Under the pieces are notes generated by a model, which made no database searches, had not been told where the DNA came from, and worked only from the letters and a program-made list of their open reading frames with translations. Both the position numbers and the translations under genes were made by a program. Positions 53,373 to 61,212 of a stretch of 64,000 nt of DNA are shown piece after piece. Numbering within the stretch: the stretch's first letter is position 1; every line of letters begins with the position of its first letter. Origin of the DNA: Bacteroides congonensis (GTDB lineage: Bacteria; Bacteroidota; Bacteroidia; Bacteroidales; Bacteroidaceae); contig NZ_FQXY01000009.1 of assembly GCF_900130125.1 (NCBI RefSeq), positions 597,760 through 661,759 on the forward strand. The letters are read 5' to 3'.

Positions 53373-54848
53373 TTATACATATATTACCTTTACCCTAGTA
53401 TCTCCCAGACAGGGATTATCAGAGCAGTAAACTGTATATTGTTCGTTATATCCTGATTCATTGGTGTAATAAAACTTGGCTACTTCTCTGAATCCTCCTT
53501 CAAATCCGCCTACACTAAATACGGCTTCTCCATAATGAGAAGGATATGCAAAACAGATATATTCATCCTTGCCTGCATTTACTCTGAAATTCATTTCTGT
53601 AGCTTGCCGTAGTTCTTTTGTAAGAGATTCAATAAAGTTGGAATCATAAGTAGTAGAAGATGATACACCGTAATATATATTATTCATAAACTTAATATCA
53701 ATAGTTTTAGATTTGATGGTAGTTCCATCATTTACCTTTAGTGTGAATGATTTATTGCTGTTGAATGGAGTATCAAATGTGAAAGAACTGCCTGTCACAG
53801 GTACATCATTAATAAATTGTTCCGTTGCTGGCTGGCTTAACTTCCAAGTAAGTGTTATACTGTTAATGTTAGTTCCTATTTCCTGTACTGGTTCTACGTT
53901 ACTGGTAAATGAAGTTATATTAATAGCTTCGTACAGCAATGAATCCAATGTGTCTTTCACAGTTGTACTGTCATATCCTACATTTTCAGCAAGTAAATCG
54001 GAACTTGTTACGAACTTGGAATCATTTATTAAATCAGACGTGAAATTAGGTATTTCACTAGTATCAGCTTTAGCAGCCAGTGCTTCTTCCAGTTCTTTTA
54101 GTTCCTTATTAATACCTGTCGAATCAAAATCAGATAAATTAGTAAGCTTGGTTTTATCTTCATTAGTATAATCATTAGTAGATAATCCTTTGCCAGATTC
54201 CTTATCAACCTTTTTTGCCAAGTCTACAACATTGGTAAACTGTGCATCATTGGAAAGCTCCGTTGTATATTTGGGAACTTCATCTTTGGAAGCAAAGTTA
54301 CTATCATTCACTAACTGACTAAGTTTAGTAGGTACACTATTTATATTGACATAGTTACAATCATTTTGCAACTCGCTTACTTTGGTAGGTAAATCATCTC
54401 TAGTGATAAATCCCATATCATTTATCAACTGACTTAGCTTAATCAGTCTTTCCTTTGATTCAGAACAGCAATATTTAAGACCATCATTATCTGCTACTAT
54501 GGTATAAGCCCTAATCATTTTATAGCAGTGACTATCATCATTCTTTATAAATGTACAGATAACATTATAGTCTCCCAAAAGCATTTCCTGCTGTTGTTCG
54601 GCTGTTACCTCAAACTCAATGCCTTTCACTAAAGTACTGTCATAAAGAACAGTATCCCCTAAATCTTCTTCCCTCTCTTTAAGGACTATATCAACTATTC
54701 TGGCATCTGCTACATATTTCTTGGATGGAACTGTAGAATGTTGATACATTACCTTCAAATCAGTAACAGCAGATAAATCTACATAGCCGTTACAGTCCTT
54801 TATAGTCCAAGTAAAGCTAAAATCATTCCCCTTGATTATATACCTCAT
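53373..54848 (-). CDS. Fibre-like structural protein with N-terminal BppU-like domain
   Basis: The protein is 491 aa from the ATG at 54848 (MRYIIKGNDFSFTWTIKDCN), which overlaps the portal gene by 26 bp. Residues about 1-125 resemble the N-terminal domain of BppU-type upper baseplate proteins. Residues 135-300 hold four imperfect repeats of the form P..S.L.ND..F (VSELQNDCNYV, LSQLVNDSNFA, TTELSNDAQFT, TSDLINDSKFV), typical of fibre shafts. The C-terminal part (about 310-400, SITLTWKLSQPATEQFINDV) looks immunoglobulin-like. Its place among head genes, between portal and protease, suggests a head-attached fibre rather than a tail protein. Confidence 0.65.
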   Translation of the reverse strand: MRYIIKGNDFSFTWTIKDCNGYVDLSAVTDLKVMYQHSTVPSKKYVADARIVDIVLKEREEDLGDTVLYDSTLVKGIEFEVTAEQQQEMLLGDYNVICTFIKNDDSHCYKMIRAYTIVADNDGLKYCCSESKERLIKLSQLINDMGFITRDDLPTKVSELQNDCNYVNINSVPTKLSQLVNDSNFASKDEVPKYTTELSNDAQFTNVVDLAKKVDKESGKGLSTNDYTNEDKTKLTNLSDFDSTGINKELKELEEALAAKADTSEIPNFTSDLINDSKFVTSSDLLAENVGYDSTTVKDTLDSLLYEAINITSFTSNVEPVQEIGTNINSITLTWKLSQPATEQFINDVPVTGSSFTFDTPFNSNKSFTLKVNDGTTIKSKTIDIKFMNNIYYGVSSSTTYDSNFIESLTKELRQATEMNFRVNAGKDEYICFAYPSHYGEAVFSVGGFEGGFREVAKFYYTNESGYNEQYTVYCSDNPCLGDTRVKVIYV

Positions 54849-56055
54849 TGTCTTTTTCTGTTTGCTTAGTAACTGCATTATCTAGTGTCTGTACATTCAC
54901 CTGTACAAATGATTTGTCACCGTTTTCAATAGCTGGTAAATCCAGATTCTTTCTGATTTCATTTGGAGTAATCACACCAATCTGGAACAGCGTATTATAA
55001 TAACTAGCCAGACTTGCCTTATCTGCTCGAAGAAGAACGGAAGTGTCAAAACGAACATCTATATTATTCCTTTCAGACGGCTTATACAGTTTACGTTCAA
55101 ATTCCAGTTCTATCTTTTCCAGTAGTGGTGAAAGCGTATCAGTCAAGAAAGCCAGTTGAGTAGCTTCTACTGTACTATAACTGGACTTGGACAAATCAAA
55201 AGCCTTGACTGGCGACACACCGAAAAACCTGCAAATATCAATCACATTGAACTGTCTAGTCTCCAATAGTTGTGCATCAGACGGATTTACGGTTATAGGC
55301 TGAAAAGTCATATTGCCTTCCATTACGGCTACACCGTTGGGAGTACCAGTAATAGAATTAAAAGCACTACTCCAAGCCGTTTTAATGTCCTGCTTCTGTT
55401 GTGCCGTCAATGAAGATTCCACTTTAATAATGCCAGCCAGATTAGCACCACCTTTGAAAAATCCTTCTGCGTGCGCTTCTGAATCGGCAGTTAACCCTAG
55501 TGTATTTCTGGCGTGTTTTAAAGTACTTATACCTGTAATCCCATCATAACTAAAATTCAGGATATGAATCATATTGATAGCTTCTACCAATTGATTTATC
55601 CCTGTAATGTTATACATCTTTTTTCCGTTTTTAAAAGTGACTGATACTGAATCTGATTTTAAGAATATCAGTTCTTTGGCATCACCTTTTTCATCTCTGT
55701 TAATAAGAGCATAGCCATTACCTGTAAGAAGTACGCTGGTAACCAGTGTCTTGATAAAAGTAAATCTGCTCATTTGGTCGTTCGGTTCTCTGTTTAATAA
55801 CCAATATGTAGGATGCTTGGTAAACTTTGTTTTAAAGCCCTCATCATCTACATAATACGGTTCTAACGGTAACTGTGCAACAGAATCACTTATCACGTCT
55901 ACACATCTGTAAACGGCAGATAACAGCATAGCTTTTGATTCTGAATATGTAGTAGCTGAATTATAAAATAGAGAATCTGAAAGAAAGTTATAGCTGCGTT
56001 CTTCTTGTCTGGCTTCTTTCTTTTTAAATGGATTGAAATTGATATTGAGTTTCAT
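54823..56055 (-). CDS. Portal protein
   Basis: The protein is 410 aa. AVYRCVDVISDSVAQLPLEP, HPTYWLLNREPNDQMSRFTF, LLTGNGYALINRDEKGDAKE and VIDICRFFGVSPVKAFDLSK are classic HK97-type portal motifs. The dodecameric portal is the DNA entry channel. It shares its first base with the end of the terminase gene. Confidence 0.95.
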   Translation of the reverse strand: MKLNINFNPFKKKEARQEERSYNFLSDSLFYNSATTYSESKAMLLSAVYRCVDVISDSVAQLPLEPYYVDDEGFKTKFTKHPTYWLLNREPNDQMSRFTFIKTLVTSVLLTGNGYALINRDEKGDAKELIFLKSDSVSVTFKNGKKMYNITGINQLVEAINMIHILNFSYDGITGISTLKHARNTLGLTADSEAHAEGFFKGGANLAGIIKVESSLTAQQKQDIKTAWSSAFNSITGTPNGVAVMEGNMTFQPITVNPSDAQLLETRQFNVIDICRFFGVSPVKAFDLSKSSYSTVEATQLAFLTDTLSPLLEKIELEFERKLYKPSERNNIDVRFDTSVLLRADKASLASYYNTLFQIGVITPNEIRKNLDLPAIENGDKSFVQVNVQTLDNAVTKQTEKDNEVYNQGE

Positions 56056-57680
56056 TAAAATGTAAATATTTGGTTTGTGTAGTGTGGTACTTGCAAATAC
56101 ATACCTAAAGCCTGTATCATAGATATAGTTCCATCAATCTTCTTTTTGTCTACTTGTTTGTTAGGTTTGATATTGCCGTTATGGTCTGACTTCAAAGTCA
56201 CATTCCTAAAGCAATACCTGTTTATTTCATTATTGTCTATTGCTGCCTTCCCAGATAATATAAGCCGTTCCATCTCTCTGGTAGGCTTATTAAAGTTGGC
56301 TAATGTCTGTGCGTATTCTTCCAGTGGTAATCCTTTTTCTGTAGCACTTATAGCCCACTGTGTAGCATTATACTTATCATATCCTACAGCCTGTATATTA
56401 ACTATTTCTGAATATTTAAGCATATCAGTAGTTATGTAATCATAATCAGTAACATTACCAGCAGTAACAGTAAGTAAGCCAGCCCTTTTCCATAGCTTAT
56501 AAAGTTCCTTGTCTGTCTTATCTGTAAGTGCCGATTCAGGAAGGTAGTAATGAGTTTTAAAATAGTATTTATCACTATCAACGACTAAATAAGATACAGC
56601 AGTTAAATCACTGGTAGCAGCTAAATCCACTCCAATATAACAGGGTAATCCTTTGAATTTTGACAGCTCTACTGCTTGTGTACACTTTATAATACTTTCA
56701 TCAGACAGCCAGACTGTAGCACTGTCACACCATTGGTTAAGTGTCTTGGTACGTACTCCCACTTCATCAGAAGGATTATTAATAGCCTGCTGTACTTGTC
56801 CTTTGATGTATTTGCTGGTAACAGTAATATTCAAATTAGGAGCAACTTTCATCCAGTTCTTTTCACTTCTCCAATCATCAGCAGCATCTAAAGAATAGAT
56901 GGCAATAAACATTTCATCATCTGCTTTCAATTCATTAAGCACTTCTATAGCTACAGTTCTTAATTGGTAACAAGGTAAAGTTTTGTCGAATCCAGCAGTA
57001 GTAATAGTACACAGGTGTGGATTCTCACGCATACCCATACTGGATTTTATTACATCCCTTACCTTACTTGTCTTGGCAGCGTGGTATTCATCCAGTAAAC
57101 CGAAACTGGCATTAAATCCATCCAGTTTGCTATCATCAGCAGCAAGTACTTTCAATTTACTATTAGTAGCCTTAAACAGAATATCAGCCCTGTAAGCTGT
57201 CAAATATTTGCCTTTGGTATCCAGTCCCTTACTAAACTTGGAACACATATCAAAAGCTATCTTTGCCTGTTCCTTACTGTTTGCAGCCAGCAAGACTTCT
57301 GCACCATCTTCACCATCAGCAATTAGATAATACAAACACAAGGCGGCAGCTAAAGCAGTCTTACCTTGCTTTCTAGATACTTCTATGTATGAACTGGTGA
57401 ATCTCCTAGTTCCTGTACCCTTCCAGTAAAATCCCAGTATATTAGCTATAATAAACTGTTGCCAGCCTTCCAGTATGAAGTTACTGCCAGCGTGCTTGCC
57501 TGTATAATGTTTCAAAGTGCCAATAAAGCTAATAGCCCTGTCTACTACATCTTCCCTAAACTCCAAATCATCCCTCAATAAGTCATTCTGGAATCTCTTA
57601 CAAGCCAGTTTTATTGTATCACCTGTTATTATTTCATTATTAAGAACCTTACTTGCATACTCATAGTAAAGTTTCATCAT
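56055..57680 (-). CDS. Terminase large subunit
   Basis: The protein is 541 aa. The ATPase centre is seen as SYIEVSRKQGKTALAAALCL (Walker A variant RKQGKT) and FGLLDEYHAAKTSKV (Walker B, LLDEYH). The nuclease half has YIGVDLAATSDLTAVSYLVV with an acidic metal site and VGYDKYNATQWAI later. It packages DNA into proheads. The start overlaps the small subunit gene by 4 bp. Confidence 0.96.
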   Translation of the reverse strand: MMKLYYEYASKVLNNEIITGDTIKLACKRFQNDLLRDDLEFREDVVDRAISFIGTLKHYTGKHAGSNFILEGWQQFIIANILGFYWKGTGTRRFTSSYIEVSRKQGKTALAAALCLYYLIADGEDGAEVLLAANSKEQAKIAFDMCSKFSKGLDTKGKYLTAYRADILFKATNSKLKVLAADDSKLDGFNASFGLLDEYHAAKTSKVRDVIKSSMGMRENPHLCTITTAGFDKTLPCYQLRTVAIEVLNELKADDEMFIAIYSLDAADDWRSEKNWMKVAPNLNITVTSKYIKGQVQQAINNPSDEVGVRTKTLNQWCDSATVWLSDESIIKCTQAVELSKFKGLPCYIGVDLAATSDLTAVSYLVVDSDKYYFKTHYYLPESALTDKTDKELYKLWKRAGLLTVTAGNVTDYDYITTDMLKYSEIVNIQAVGYDKYNATQWAISATEKGLPLEEYAQTLANFNKPTREMERLILSGKAAIDNNEINRYCFRNVTLKSDHNGNIKPNKQVDKKKIDGTISMIQALGMYLQVPHYTNQIFTF

Positions 57681-58066
57681 CTAACTTCTTTCTTACCAGT
57701 AACAATGAACTGTTCTAATGGTGTGGATTCCTCGTCATCCGTTTTATCCATCTTTGGTAATTTGGTACGTGCTTTGGCTGTCAGTCCAAATTCCAACATA
57801 ACTTTCATAGCTTGTGTTTGTGCATCCTTTGCAACTTTTACCAATGGATGTGGTGCTATATTACCTCTATCACTGGTAACTGTCAAACCGTCTATTTCCA
57901 ACTGTTTGGATGCCTTGATAAATGTGCTGTAATTTCTTGCCAGCATATCTAAGGCAGCATTATCTATATTCTCTAAAACACCTCTATTTTCAAGCTCTGC
58001 AAGTACTCCTTGTATGTATTCAGCAGCTTCTTTTTCTATACCTTTGGGAATTGAATATTTCTTCAT
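57677..58066 (-). CDS. Terminase small subunit (P27 family)
   Basis: The protein is 129 aa. LDMLARNYSTFIKASKQLEI and NIAPHPLVKVAKDAQTQAMK, with KVMLEFGLTAKARTKL, are P27-type patterns. It recognises the packaging start on phage DNA. It is the first gene of the leftward late operon; it diverges from the 98-aa early gene, 154 bp away. Confidence 0.85.
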   Translation of the reverse strand: MKKYSIPKGIEKEAAEYIQGVLAELENRGVLENIDNAALDMLARNYSTFIKASKQLEIDGLTVTSDRGNIAPHPLVKVAKDAQTQAMKVMLEFGLTAKARTKLPKMDKTDDEESTPLEQFIVTGKKEVR

Positions 58067-58166
58067 AGTATTACGTTTTTTATTTTCTAAATAGTAAAGC
58101 TAAAAAGGTACTCAATTACACATAAAGAGACTATAACACAATTAATTAAGAATGTAATACATTCAT

Positions 58167-58197
58167 TTTGACACCCTATTTTATTTCAGTAAATTTG
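58167..58197 (+). promoter_or_regulatory. Consensus promoter of the rightward early genes
   Basis: TTTG at 58167-58170, a 19-bp spacer, TAAATTTG at 58190-58197. It lies 23 bp before the ATG at 58221. Confidence 0.85.
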
Positions 58198-58220
58198 TAT
58201 AGAATAAAAAATCAAACACT

Positions 58221-58517
58221 ATGGAAAGAACGTGTAATTATCCGATAGAAATTAAGTTTAAAATAGACCTGAATACGGAACTGCTACTGAATGAACTATG
58301 CGATTTATTAAAGAAAGACAGGTCTAAAATATTAAGATTGATAATCGCTGATTTCTTTGACAGGAATCTGGATTTAATAGACAAATATAAAGAGACAGAC
58401 AACGAGTTAGATAGAGAAAAACTGGTAGAAGCAATACTGAAAGACTTCTATGGCTACAACAGGCAAACAATGAATGACTACCTACGATTTAAAAATGAAA
58501 AAGACAATCCCAAGTAA
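58221..58517 (+). CDS. Small phage protein, ribbon-helix-helix-like
   Basis: The protein is 98 aa. IEIKFKIDLNTELLLNELCD LLKKDRSKILRLIIADFFD looks like a beta-strand followed by two helices, the ribbon-helix-helix (MetJ/Arc) plan of phage repressors. The acidic-basic C-terminus is helical. It is driven by a perfect consensus promoter and overlaps the next gene by 23 bp. A role as regulator of early or late genes is inference. Confidence 0.6.
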   Translation: MERTCNYPIEIKFKIDLNTELLLNELCDLLKKDRSKILRLIIADFFDRNLDLIDKYKETDNELDREKLVEAILKDFYGYNRQTMNDYLRFKNEKDNPK

Positions 58518-59019
58518 AGAAGTATTGGAACAGTATATATATGACTATGGAATAGATAAAACAGCGCAAATATTTCACATATCAACAGAAGAACTAGATA
58601 AAAAGATTAACTGGAAACCACAATACGAACAATACAGCTACAATCCAACAATAGACAAACCGCTATCACCACAACATAAGCAAATTATGGCTATCATAGC
58701 TAAGCACTACCCAGATTTACTAAAGCAGTGCACCAACTATTATAAAGACACTATTTATATGTCCCAAACTGTAGAAGATTTACTTCATAAAGCTATAATC
58801 AAATGTTTGGAAATAGGACTGGATAAAGTAACGGAAGACACCGTTCTGAAATTAGTAAAGATACAGTTTTATACAGCTAAAAAATATGCACAACTGCAAA
58901 GTTACACTATGAAGAAAAAGCTATTTCCACTGGAAATAGCTACGGAAGATGGAGAGTATATAATACCTACAGAATACTACAATAATGCCATATTTAAAGA
59001 AAGCGAAGAAACAGCGTAA
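58495..59019 (+). CDS. Phage protein of unknown function
   Basis: The protein is 174 aa from the ATG at 58495 (MKKTIPSKEVLEQYIYDYGI). The first part contains a possible helix-turn-helix (DKTAQIFHISTEELDKKINW). The middle stretch (DLLHKAIIKCLEIGLDKVTE) is helical. No named domain. It overlaps both neighbours, so the three early genes are translated together. Confidence 0.55.
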   Translation: MKKTIPSKEVLEQYIYDYGIDKTAQIFHISTEELDKKINWKPQYEQYSYNPTIDKPLSPQHKQIMAIIAKHYPDLLKQCTNYYKDTIYMSQTVEDLLHKAIIKCLEIGLDKVTEDTVLKLVKIQFYTAKKYAQLQSYTMKKKLFPLEIATEDGEYIIPTEYYNNAIFKESEETA

Positions 59020-59296
59020 TCCATCAAATAACAGGATAGAAAGACAGAAGATTTATAATACTGACAGATGGCACAAACTTAGAGCTAGCAAACTAATGCA
59101 GTCACCATTATGTGAAGTATGTTTATCCAAAGGTGTAATCACTCCTGCGTTTCACGCCCATCATATAGATAGCTTTATGAACTATGAAGGAATGAAACGC
59201 AAAGAAGTGGCTTATAATCCAGATAATTTAATGTCTATATGTGAACAGTGCCATTCCAGAAAACATTTACATACTAAAAAAGATTTGGCATTATAA
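58985..59296 (+). CDS. HNH endonuclease
   Basis: The protein is 103 aa. CEVCLSKGVITPAFHAHHID and NPDNLMSICEQCHSRKH form the HNH core: two CxxC zinc pairs and the AHHI catalytic histidines. Phage HNH enzymes of this size usually sit beside the terminase and assist packaging. Here it lies across from the terminase genes in the opposite direction. Confidence 0.88.
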   Translation: MPYLKKAKKQRNPSNNRIERQKIYNTDRWHKLRASKLMQSPLCEVCLSKGVITPAFHAHHIDSFMNYEGMKRKEVAYNPDNLMSICEQCHSRKHLHTKKDLAL

Positions 59297-59300
59297 AATA

Positions 59301-59378
59301 TTTTGTGTAAATGGAAACAGAATCCAGATATAAATAAGAGGAAACTTACAACTGAATCATATTGCCATTTACACAAAA
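59301..59378. repeat. Perfect 14-bp inverted repeat between convergent genes
   Basis: TTTTGTGTAAATGG (59301-59314) and CCATTTACACAAAA (59365-59378) with 50 bp between. It may be a bidirectional terminator for the HNH gene and the converging gene, though it is AT-rich and lacks a strong T run. Confidence 0.6.
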
Positions 59379-59393
59379 TTTTGGACAGTGTCT

Positions 59394-60173
59394 TTAGAAA
59401 GGAAACATTGTAAGCACTTTACCTAAGTCACTATTTTTGGGTATATTTTCTATATTATTTTCATTATCTCTAAGTATAATACTATACGATGTTTCTCCAA
59501 CCAAAACCCCTACAGAATTGAAGTTAGTATCATAAAGTTCATTACCAACTTGAGCTGTTTCACCATTAGGAAGTTTTACGAAGTAGTTTCCATTTGTAGC
59601 TAAAACATCAATCCTCTTATGCAATTTATTTATTTCGCCTAATATTATACTAGAATCTTGTGTTAAAGTTATTTTCTCTGGCAAGGCTGCTGGTTTTTCT
59701 ATTGAAAGCAACTGCAACAACGAATTAACCTCTTTAATATCAGCATCATATGTTTCTTTTATACATTTAGCCATCTCTGGAATAGCTTTCTTAACCTCAT
59801 CTATTCTAAGAGTTTCACTATAAGGTAATGTTCTTATTCCAGATATATCAAAAGGCATTACAGTCTTACTATCCTTTATTAAAACAGTCTTAAGATTAAA
59901 AGCCTGCCTAATGCCAAGTTCATAAAATACATTAGGATTTCTAGAGCTTAAATCACATATAGCCATATCACAATCAAGTATCTGCTTTAGTATATCAACT
60001 ACTATAAAATTAGCCTTTGATGTATCATCTGCCCGTACTGGTTCAAAACCAGCATCCATAACAGCAGGCTTTATAAGATGTTCATACACTCTCGTAAAGT
60101 GCCCCTTGTCATAGCCTTCTGCATCACTAATAGGCATCATTATAAAGCACTTTTTATTTTTCTTATCTTCCAT
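59394..60173 (-). CDS. Nucleoside deoxyribosyltransferase/TIR-like protein, possible defence or exclusion factor
   Basis: The protein is 259 aa from the ATG at 60173. CFIMMPISDAEGYDKGHFTR, VYEHLIKPAVMDAGFEPVRA, VVDILKQILDCDMAICDLSS and RNPNVFYELGIRQAF are motifs of the nucleoside 2-deoxyribosyltransferase-like / TIR-like superfamily. The Asp/Asn-rich DLSSRNPNVFYELG holds the likely catalytic Glu. The C-terminal ~90 residues are separate and unrecognised. It is a lone leftward gene with its own promoter region among rightward early genes, the setting of a 'moron'. Related proteins occur in anti-phage systems that act on NAD+ or nucleotides, so a superinfection-exclusion role is possible but unproven. 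Confidence 0.7.
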   Translation of the reverse strand: MEDKKNKKCFIMMPISDAEGYDKGHFTRVYEHLIKPAVMDAGFEPVRADDTSKANFIVVDILKQILDCDMAICDLSSRNPNVFYELGIRQAFNLKTVLIKDSKTVMPFDISGIRTLPYSETLRIDEVKKAIPEMAKCIKETYDADIKEVNSLLQLLSIEKPAALPEKITLTQDSSIILGEINKLHKRIDVLATNGNYFVKLPNGETAQVGNELYDTNFNSVGVLVGETSYSIILRDNENNIENIPKNSDLGKVLTMFPF

Positions 60174-60239
60174 AATTACAACAATTAAGTTTAGATGCAA
60201 ATATAAATATATTAAAACAAATAATATCCCATTTTACCA

Positions 60240-60734
60240 ATGAAAATCAAACTAAACATCCAATACATTCAGAATCTTACAAATAATGAAGCATTCACCT
60301 ACTTCTGTACATTAGTAACAATAGCCAATAATCCAGATGCAACAATTAAAGATGTAGTACGTACCTGTGGTATAAGCGAAACTACTGTATTCAAGCATTT
60401 AAAGAAATTTGATGAGCTAGGATACTTAGTAATAGATAGAACTGGAACATATAACACATACAGATACACAGAACCTGATAGACTATATATAACCATAGAT
60501 TCAGACCTGCTTAACATTAATGGCAATAAGAACCAATTAGGAGCACTTATACGGCTTAAATCATACACCAGAATTGGTACTAATATTGTAGACCTCTCAC
60601 TTAATCGGATAGTCCACGAAGTAAGCATACAACACGATAGTATATACTTTGCTCTTGAAAACGGGATACTGGAAAGAAACGATAAAAAAACATACTTCAC
60701 CTTCATTCATCCAGCATTCACGCACATCTGGTAG
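60240..60734 (+). CDS. Winged-helix phage regulatory protein
   Basis: The protein is 164 aa. The N-terminal ~70 residues form a winged helix: DATIKDVVRTCGISETTVFK HLKKFDELGYLVIDRTGTYN. The C-terminal part (LSLNRIVHEVSIQHDSIYFA) is probably an oligomerisation or effector segment. It diverges from the deoxyribosyltransferase-like gene with 66 bp between, and could regulate that gene or the early region. Confidence 0.75.
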   Translation: MKIKLNIQYIQNLTNNEAFTYFCTLVTIANNPDATIKDVVRTCGISETTVFKHLKKFDELGYLVIDRTGTYNTYRYTEPDRLYITIDSDLLNINGNKNQLGALIRLKSYTRIGTNIVDLSLNRIVHEVSIQHDSIYFALENGILERNDKKTYFTFIHPAFTHIW

Positions 60735-60815
60735 ATAAATACAGAGCTTAGAAACACCTGTACACTATTTTTCAAATTTGTGTATCTTCCAGTTTTTATA
60801 GTCAAAAAGTTTTAT

Positions 60816-60823
60816 TATCTTTG
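60816..60823 (+). promoter_or_regulatory. -7 element of the prophage leader RNA
   Basis: TATCTTTG. A T-rich run (60793-60797) is at the -33 distance but is not TTTG. Start predicted near 60830. Confidence 0.6.
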
Positions 60824-60829
60824 TATCAG

Positions 60830-61066
60830 CAAATTAGAAGAAGCAGCTACTATCATAAATGCTTCTATTGTTGCGAAATTCTGACTAAAATATGGAACTA
60901 GTGAATAATAGTAGCTAGTTCCTTCTTTTTGATTCATTTTTCATAATTCATATAATCCCTTTGGGATTCCATTGTTAAAAATGCAGCTTTCCTCTGCATT
61001 TTCTTAAATTAGTAAATTGAAACAACGGATAATAGGCGTAGTGATACGCTTATTATTTTATCCCAA
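60830..61066 (+). ncRNA. Structured leader or small RNA ahead of the helicase gene
   Basis: Hairpin A: GAAGCA (60840-60845) / TGCTTC (60860-60865). Terminator: GGAACTAG (60894-60901) / CTAGTTCC (60915-60922) then TTCTTTTT. AGCTACTAT (60845-60853) is a perfect complement of ATAGTAGCT (60908-60916), so an alternative pairing competes with both stems. Further stems lie downstream: AAAATGCAG/CTGCATTTT (60977-61002) and a 14-bp stem around 61027-61063. The layout fits either a ~100-nt sRNA or a transcription attenuator controlling the rightward genes. No known class recognised. Confidence 0.55.
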
Positions 61067-61212
61067 TCCTTACCAAAATTTGCAAATGCTACCTTATACC
61101 ATACAAAAAAAGTAAGGAACTCAAGACCAAAGATTTTAACCAGATTAACTTCTAAATTCAGATTTACTACTATTCAGATTACTTACTACCTTAATTTAAT
61201 ATGTAAAAACCT

